From: a virus | DNA: 36,795 nucleotides | Direction: 5' to 3' (one strand) | IMG/VR virus record: IMGVR_UViG_3300031951_000567 | Span: 1-36,795 of that record | Part shown: in pieces, positions 31,367 to 36,795 of the stretch | How the letters are laid out: each line of letters opens with the position of its first letter | How positions within the stretch are numbered: position 1 is the first letter of the stretch | Position numbers and translations under genes: made by a program | The notes under the pieces: model-generated | What the model saw: the letters and a program-made list of their open reading frames with translations, nothing else | Databases searched by the model: none | Told to the model about the DNA's origin: nothing

Positions 31367-33237
31367 TGTCATTCAATCAGTTTACCAACTTAGATTTTAA
31401 TGATCTAAGAACACAAATTAAAGATTACCTTAGATCCAACAGTGATTTTACTGATTTTGATTTTGAAGGGTCTAATTTTTCTACGCTGATTGATTTACTC
31501 GCATATAATAGCTACGTTACCGCCTTTAATACAAACATGGCGGTTAATGAAGTATTTTTGGACAGTGCAACACTAAGAGAAAATATTGTTTCTCTTGCAC
31601 GTAACATTGGATATACACCAAGATCGAGAAGATCTGCAAAAGCTAGAATAAGTTTTAATGTTGACTTAACTACATCAAGTGCGGCTAGAACTTTAAAGAT
31701 TCAAGCAGGTCAAGTAGCACTTGGAGCTGTAAGAGATGGTAATTATATTTTTTCTATTCCAGAGGATGTAACAACTCCAGTTGATAATAACGGTATTGCT
31801 ACATTTGAGAACCTAGAAATCTATGAAGGGGTTTATTTAACAAGTACTTTTACAGTAGATTCATCCCAGAAAAATCAAAGATTTATTTTACCTAATGTAA
31901 ATATTGATACTACAACAATTAGGGTATCAGTAAGAAACTCAGTAACAGAACAATATACTCTTTATACTGATATTCTGAATGTTGGTCCAGATACAAGAAT
32001 GTTTCTTATTGAAGAAGTAGCTGACCAAAAATATGAAATTCGTTTTGGTGACGGTATCTTAGGAAAAAAACCTGCATCCGGTAGTGACATTATAGTGACC
32101 TACATTGTGACTAATGGTAGTTTAGGTAACAGTGCTTCTAATTTTACTTTTGCAGGGGTTCTAAGGGATAATAACCAGGCTGCAGTATCAACTGGCATCT
32201 CCCTACTCAGAACACTTTCTGCGTCCCAAAACGGCGATGAAATAGAAAGTGTAGACTCTATCAAGTACCTAGCGCCAAGAGTTTATGCATCCCAGTTCCG
32301 TGCAGTTACTGCAAATGATTTCAAAGGATTAGTTCCTTATGTATACAGTAATGTGGAATCTGTTACTGCATATGGTGGTGAAGAATTAGATCCTCCAGAA
32401 TATGGAAAAGTTTTTATTTCTATTAAACCTAGAAATGGTACTTTTCTATCGCAAATTACAAAAGAAGATATTTTAAGAAATTTAAAACAATATTCTATTG
32501 CAGGAATCAGACCAGAAATAATAGACCTTTCATATCTGTATATTGAACTTGATACTACAGTTTATTACAATGTAAACCAAGTATCAAGTGCAGATGGATT
32601 ACGCACTAAAGTATTAAATACTCTTACATCATATGCTAGATCTAGTGATGTAAATAGTTTTGGTGGAAGATTTAAATTCAGTAAAATCAATACTTTGATT
32701 GATGGAACTGATCAAGCAATCACTTCCAACATTACTAAAGTTAGAATGAGGAGAGATTTTACTCCTGCTTATAATACTTTTGCAACGTATGAAGTTTGTT
32801 TTGGTAATAGAGTTCACATCAAACGAGGCGGTTATTCAGTAAAATCTACTGGATTTACTATAAGTGGAGTTGATGAAACTCTATATATGGGGGATACCCA
32901 GATTGATGATATTAGTGGAAGAATTTTCTTCTTTAAAGTGGAAAATAATGTTCCTGTAATAATTAAAGCCAATGCTGGAACAATAAATTATAAGAGTGGA
33001 GAAATATTATTGGACGTTGTAAATATAACTGGATCTTCTCTTCAAAATGGATTTATTGAGGTTCAGGCAGTTCCAGAATCAAATGATATTATTGGATTAA
33101 AAGATCTTTACTTACAAATTGATGTTCAAAATTCTGTGGTAAATACTATAGAAGATATTATTACATCAGGTGAAAATACAGCAGCTACATTGTTTACACC
33201 GACTTCAAGTTATTTAAACGGAAAGTACACTAGATAA
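31366..33237 (+). CDS. 6: Baseplate wedge subunit gp6 (623 aa)
   Basis: Opens NFNxL-type: FNDLRTQIKDYLRSNSDFTD, then FDFEGSNFSTLIDLLAYNSY and TNMAVNEVFLDSATLRENIV, then ARNIGYTPRSRRSAKARISF, all hallmarks of T4 gp6 (J-like baseplate fold). The middle has RFGDGILGKKPASGSDIIV and ASQFRAVTANDFKGLVPYVY. gp6 dimers form the inner ring of the T4 baseplate and reorganise when the sheath contracts. The length is near the T4 protein. One-base overlap with gp25. Confidence 0.95.
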   Translation: MSFNQFTNLDFNDLRTQIKDYLRSNSDFTDFDFEGSNFSTLIDLLAYNSYVTAFNTNMAVNEVFLDSATLRENIVSLARNIGYTPRSRRSAKARISFNVDLTTSSAARTLKIQAGQVALGAVRDGNYIFSIPEDVTTPVDNNGIATFENLEIYEGVYLTSTFTVDSSQKNQRFILPNVNIDTTTIRVSVRNSVTEQYTLYTDILNVGPDTRMFLIEEVADQKYEIRFGDGILGKKPASGSDIIVTYIVTNGSLGNSASNFTFAGVLRDNNQAAVSTGISLLRTLSASQNGDEIESVDSIKYLAPRVYASQFRAVTANDFKGLVPYVYSNVESVTAYGGEELDPPEYGKVFISIKPRNGTFLSQITKEDILRNLKQYSIAGIRPEIIDLSYLYIELDTTVYYNVNQVSSADGLRTKVLNTLTSYARSSDVNSFGGRFKFSKINTLIDGTDQAITSNITKVRMRRDFTPAYNTFATYEVCFGNRVHIKRGGYSVKSTGFTISGVDETLYMGDTQIDDISGRIFFFKVENNVPVIIKANAGTINYKSGEILLDVVNITGSSLQNGFIEVQAVPESNDIIGLKDLYLQIDVQNSVVNTIEDIITSGENTAATLFTPTSSYLNGKYTR

Positions 33238-33238
33238 A

Positions 33239-36200
33239 ATGACAGATATCAAGAGAGTTAGAATCAACGACATCGTGGAATCTCAGATTCCAGAGTTTTT
33301 AAATGAGGAATCTCCTTTATTTAAAGTTTTTTTGAAGTCTTACTATAATTCTTTAGATCATAAGTCTGGTGCTATAGATTTAGTTGATAACATAAAGTTT
33401 TATAAAAGTGTAGAGGCTTTTAATAATAATGATTTAGTTCAGTCAACGACTTTAAATGGGTACATTTATGCGTCAGATAGTACCATTAATGTCGATAGTA
33501 CTGATTCTTGGCCAGAAAAATATGGACTATTAAAGATAGATGATGAAATTATAACTTATACTGAAAAAACTGCCACATCTTTTATCGGATGTATAAGAGG
33601 ATTTAGTGGAATAGATCAAATAAAATCCACACAAAATTCAGAGTTTTTACAATTTCAGAAAACAGAAGCAGAAGAACACGAAGATAACTCTATTGTATAT
33701 AATTTAAGTAATTTATTTTTAGTAGAATTCTTTGAAAAGTTTAAATATGAATTTGTACCTGGATTTGAATCAAGATCTTTTTCTGAAGGAATTTCCTCAG
33801 AAAATATTTTAACAAGAATTAAAGATTTTTATAGATCCAAAGGAACAAATTCATCATATGAAATTTTATTCAAAATTTTATATGGTAAAGATATTCAAAT
33901 AATTAAACCACAAGATTATACACTAGTACCTTCATCTAATAGCTATTTTGTAACAAAAAATATTTTAGTAGAAAAAATTTCTGGAGGAGATCCAACAGAA
34001 ACAAAAGGAAATTTTTTATACCAAAATCTTCCTGGTATAGGTACAGTTAGTGCTTCGATTTATAACGTAGAATATAGACCTATAGGAAATAAACTATTTT
34101 ATGAAATATCTTTAGACTCTACTTCTTTTAGTGGAGTATTTCAAGTTTCTGGTAAAACTAAAGTATTAGAATATACTCCTGCAGGTTCAAATAGTATTCT
34201 TGTAGACTCTACTATTGGATTTTCTAAATCTGGAAAACTTTTAGTAAAACCAAAAGATTCTAATTATATAGAAATTACTTACTCTGATAAGAGTAGCAAT
34301 CAATTTTTAGGAGTTAGTGGAGTTACTAAGCCTCTTGACTTTTCTTTGGATATTGTAGAAGAGAAATTTGCTTACAGTTACATTGGTGTTGGTAATACAT
34401 CTAAAGTAGATTTTAGAGTTATCAATGTAATTGATTCTATAGATTTCTCAGAAACTTCCAATTTAAAAGTAGGTGATAAGATAAGACTATCAGGTTTTGG
34501 TAAGGATATGTCTTCTAGCTATCAATTTAGTAGCTGGATATACAATGTTCCAACAAATCACAATATAAAAAATGTATCTCAGGTAGATTCCGATAAGTAT
34601 AGGATAATATTATATGATGAGGTTTCTTTTTATAAAGAACAGACTATAAAACTGGAAGATATCTTAGGAAATATTTCTGATGCTACCATTCTAGATGTAG
34701 AGTATCCAGCTGGAGATACAATTAAAAAGTATACTAATAGAATTCTAGTTCAAGTTACTGGGTCTACTTTTAATGTTTTGGATTCTAAAATATTAAAAAC
34801 TTTAATCATAAAATCTAGTCATTTTTCCAATGATTATTCATATATTAATATTATCCCATCCGGAGTACAAAATACCTATATTGATTTTAAAGAACAAAAT
34901 TTTTATGTAACTTCTACTGGTTTACCAAATTATACTATTGAGGCTTCTGATACTAAAAAAACAATCTCGGTAGTAGGAGCTTCTTCCACAAGTTTAATTT
35001 ATTGTCCAAGACATAATATACAAACTGGAGAATCTGTTTATTATGATCCAGGTACTAATTCCACTTCAGGGTTATCTACTGGATTTTATTTTGTAACTAG
35101 AGTAGATTTAGATAACATAAAATTATCTTTCAGTAAAAATGATATTTTCTCCAAGAAGTATATTACACTGAATCCATTAACTGGTAATTTAGATTTTATC
35201 TATAAATCTGGATATCAAAATAAAATCATAAAAAATCAAAAGATATTTAAAAAGTTTGATCTTACTGGTAGAAAGAAAATTTTTGATGATAAGAATAAAA
35301 GATCTACCAATAATAAACAAATAGGACTTTTATCAAATGGAGTTGAGATACTATCTCCAACATTATTTGACGAAAATATTTACTATGGAAAGTTGAGTTC
35401 AATTGAGGTAACTAATTCTGGAAAAGATTATGATGTTGTAAATGTTCCACAAATAATAATTCAAGATGAACAAGGATCTAATGCAAAAGCTCACTTAAAT
35501 TTAAGTGGTGAAGTAAAATCTATTAAAGTTATTAATCCAGGAATTGGATATCAAACAAAACCAAAAATTACTATAACTGGCGGAAATGGTAGTGGATGCG
35601 TATTAGAATCAAATTTAGTAAAGTCAAGGATTACTGTTGGTTTTAGACCAAGTATATCTGTAGATGTTGGATCAAACTCTATTACCTTTATTAATAATCA
35701 TAATCTCGTAGACGGCGAAGAAATAATTTACAATTCAAATGGAAACGCTAACATAATTGGATTAGTAGATAAATCTCATTATTTTGTTGGGGTTTCTTCT
35801 GAAAAAATTATTAAGCTATATAATACCTTCACAGATGCAGTTGATAAAACAAATGAAATAAACATAACTGGTATTAGTTCTGGTTCTCATTCTTTAGAAA
35901 CACTAAAAAATAAAAATACTATTACTAGGGTTTATGTAAAGGATCCCGGTAAAGGTTATTCTAACAGAGCAGTAAGAATTCCATCGCAATTTACAACAGG
36001 AGAAACTGTAGGTATCAACACTTTTGATTCTTACATTTTTGCGACTAAACATGGATTTAATGATGGTGAATTAGTAACATATAATCATACTGGAACTCCA
36101 ATTTCAGGATTATCGACATCAATTAATTATTATGTAAAAGTTTTAGATGCAAATAGATTTAAGTTATCTGTAGCTGGTATTGGAACTACTCTTTCCAAAG

Positions 36201-36795
36201 AAGATTTTTCAAATAAAAAATATGTTAAGTTTTCTAGTGTAGGCCTTGGTACACATATAATTGCATATCCGCCAATTACAATTAATGTAGAAACTATTTC
36301 CGAAATTGGTGAAAGTAGTATAGTGACTCCCATTCTACAACCTGTGGTTTTGGGATCAATATCTGATGTTTATCTTGAAGATGGTGGCATTGGATATGGT
36401 TGCACAGATATTTTAAATTTCCATAGAAGACCTTTGGTTACAGTTCAGACCGTAACTTCTGAGTGTGTATTAAAACCTATTATTCTTGGTGGTTCTATTA
36501 TAGATGTAAAGATAATAAACAGTGGAAATGGATATAGAGCTGACTCAGATATTGTAATAAGTGGAGATGGATCTTTTGCTGAAATTGACCCAATAGTTAC
36601 GAATGGTAGAGTAACTGGTGTCAATGTATTACGTGGAGGTGTTGGATATGCATCTTCTAATACCGTATTAACTGTTGTTAATAGAGGTAAAGATGCTAAG
36701 TTCCTAGCAAATGTTAATGAATGGAAAATTAATCAGGTAATTAAACTTTCTGGACAAATTTCCAATGAAGATGATGGAGTATTGTTCCCCAGTAA
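33239..36795 (+). CDS. Large virion structural protein in the gp7 position, 3' end outside window
   Basis: Open from ATG 33239, one base after the gp6 stop region, to the window end without a stop (over 1185 codons). It opens VRINDIVESQIPEFLNEESP, then FKVFLKSYYNSLDHKSGAID. DFYRSKGTNSSYEILFKILY around residue 200 is typical of large cyanophage baseplate proteins following gp6. The last third has repeated strand units ending in G-x-G-Y (PGIGYQTKP, PGKGYSN, GGIGYGC, SGNGYRA, GGVGYAS), a beta-helix-like repeat. The end (NEWKINQVIKLSGQISNEDD) resembles the conserved end-domain start of these proteins. Probably the wedge protein equivalent to T4 gp7, by position. Codon use is strongly AT-rich. Confidence 0.8.
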   Translation, partial: MTDIKRVRINDIVESQIPEFLNEESPLFKVFLKSYYNSLDHKSGAIDLVDNIKFYKSVEAFNNNDLVQSTTLNGYIYASDSTINVDSTDSWPEKYGLLKIDDEIITYTEKTATSFIGCIRGFSGIDQIKSTQNSEFLQFQKTEAEEHEDNSIVYNLSNLFLVEFFEKFKYEFVPGFESRSFSEGISSENILTRIKDFYRSKGTNSSYEILFKILYGKDIQIIKPQDYTLVPSSNSYFVTKNILVEKISGGDPTETKGNFLYQNLPGIGTVSASIYNVEYRPIGNKLFYEISLDSTSFSGVFQVSGKTKVLEYTPAGSNSILVDSTIGFSKSGKLLVKPKDSNYIEITYSDKSSNQFLGVSGVTKPLDFSLDIVEEKFAYSYIGVGNTSKVDFRVINVIDSIDFSETSNLKVGDKIRLSGFGKDMSSSYQFSSWIYNVPTNHNIKNVSQVDSDKYRIILYDEVSFYKEQTIKLEDILGNISDATILDVEYPAGDTIKKYTNRILVQVTGSTFNVLDSKILKTLIIKSSHFSNDYSYINIIPSGVQNTYIDFKEQNFYVTSTGLPNYTIEASDTKKTISVVGASSTSLIYCPRHNIQTGESVYYDPGTNSTSGLSTGFYFVTRVDLDNIKLSFSKNDIFSKKYITLNPLTGNLDFIYKSGYQNKIIKNQKIFKKFDLTGRKKIFDDKNKRSTNNKQIGLLSNGVEILSPTLFDENIYYGKLSSIEVTNSGKDYDVVNVPQIIIQDEQGSNAKAHLNLSGEVKSIKVINPGIGYQTKPKITITGGNGSGCVLESNLVKSRITVGFRPSISVDVGSNSITFINNHNLVDGEEIIYNSNGNANIIGLVDKSHYFVGVSSEKIIKLYNTFTDAVDKTNEINITGISSGSHSLETLKNKNTITRVYVKDPGKGYSNRAVRIPSQFTTGETVGINTFDSYIFATKHGFNDGELVTYNHTGTPISGLSTSINYYVKVLDANRFKLSVAGIGTTLSKEDFSNKKYVKFSSVGLGTHIIAYPPITINVETISEIGESSIVTPILQPVVLGSISDVYLEDGGIGYGCTDILNFHRRPLVTVQTVTSECVLKPIILGGSIIDVKIINSGNGYRADSDIVISGDGSFAEIDPIVTNGRVTGVNVLRGGVGYASSNTVLTVVNRGKDAKFLANVNEWKINQVIKLSGQISNEDDGVLFPS

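Noticed and set aside
1-36795. tRNA or rRNA genes
   Set aside because: I looked for T-loop (GGTTCGAATCC-like) and anticodon-stem patterns and saw none I could fold. A tRNA scan of the sequence would settle it.

Overview
The window is part of a T4-like myovirus genome of the kind that infects cyanobacteria (cyanomyovirus). The right end holds the T4-type baseplate wedge genes gp25 and gp6, followed by a long repeat-rich structural gene that runs off the window. All supported genes lie on the + strand. They are packed end to end, often with 1-4 base overlaps, and most encode proteins under 100 aa. The oriC-like boxes around 27.1-27.4 kb (TTTTCCACA, the form used in cyanobacteria) also point to a cyanobacterial host. 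I do not name a species.

Layout. (1) 1-6.1 kb: about 24 tiny, translationally coupled genes, several in obvious paralogue families. (2) 6.1-10 kb: a conserved MATRSRI-type phage protein, a membrane-anchored SPFH-tail-like protein, a secreted protein, a cysteine-peptidase-like protein, and a DUF262-HNH protein whose segment is bounded by a 19-bp direct repeat. (3) 10-15.5 kb: an SF2 helicase split into two reading frames, two adjacent 2-oxoglutarate/Fe(II)-oxygenase-like proteins, a protein with a histone-like basic tail, an HExxH metalloprotease-like protein and small genes. (4) 15.5-27.1 kb: a ligase-like nucleotidyltransferase, an RlpA-like protein and about 45 small genes in short cassettes. 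(5) 27.1-28.5 kb: two noncoding stretches with DnaA-box-like palindromes, 12-bp direct repeats and a perfect sigma70 promoter, around two genes. (6) 28.5-36.8 kb: small genes, a glycosyltransferase-like protein, small basic and acidic proteins, gp25, gp6 and the gp7-position structural protein. This last part is visibly more AT-rich and has T4-late-like promoters.

The strongest undescribed signal is a recurrent module of about 70 bp that sits in front of cassette-leading genes between 6 and 27.7 kb. In thirteen copies a box related to GGACAG (most often paired with CTGTCC as a palindrome) lies 50-52 bp upstream of a TATCTT/TATATT/TATTCT/TATTGT hexamer. In eleven of these a YGCCRA-like box lies 16-17 bp before that hexamer, where a -35 element would be, and most end in a conserved ATGTTGAGAGG leader containing a Shine-Dalgarno sequence. 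A fourteenth copy keeps only the 3' half. Three copies have a variant end that puts the gene's ATG six bases after the -10 hexamer, which predicts leaderless mRNA. I read this as a phage-specific promoter/operator family that drives the accessory cassettes. Ordinary sigma70-like promoters serve other genes, and TCTAAATA/AATAAATA boxes serve late genes.

The second strong signal is the cluster of six exact TTTTCCACA boxes. It may be a replication origin or a host-DnaA-binding region, which would be unusual in a T4-like phage.
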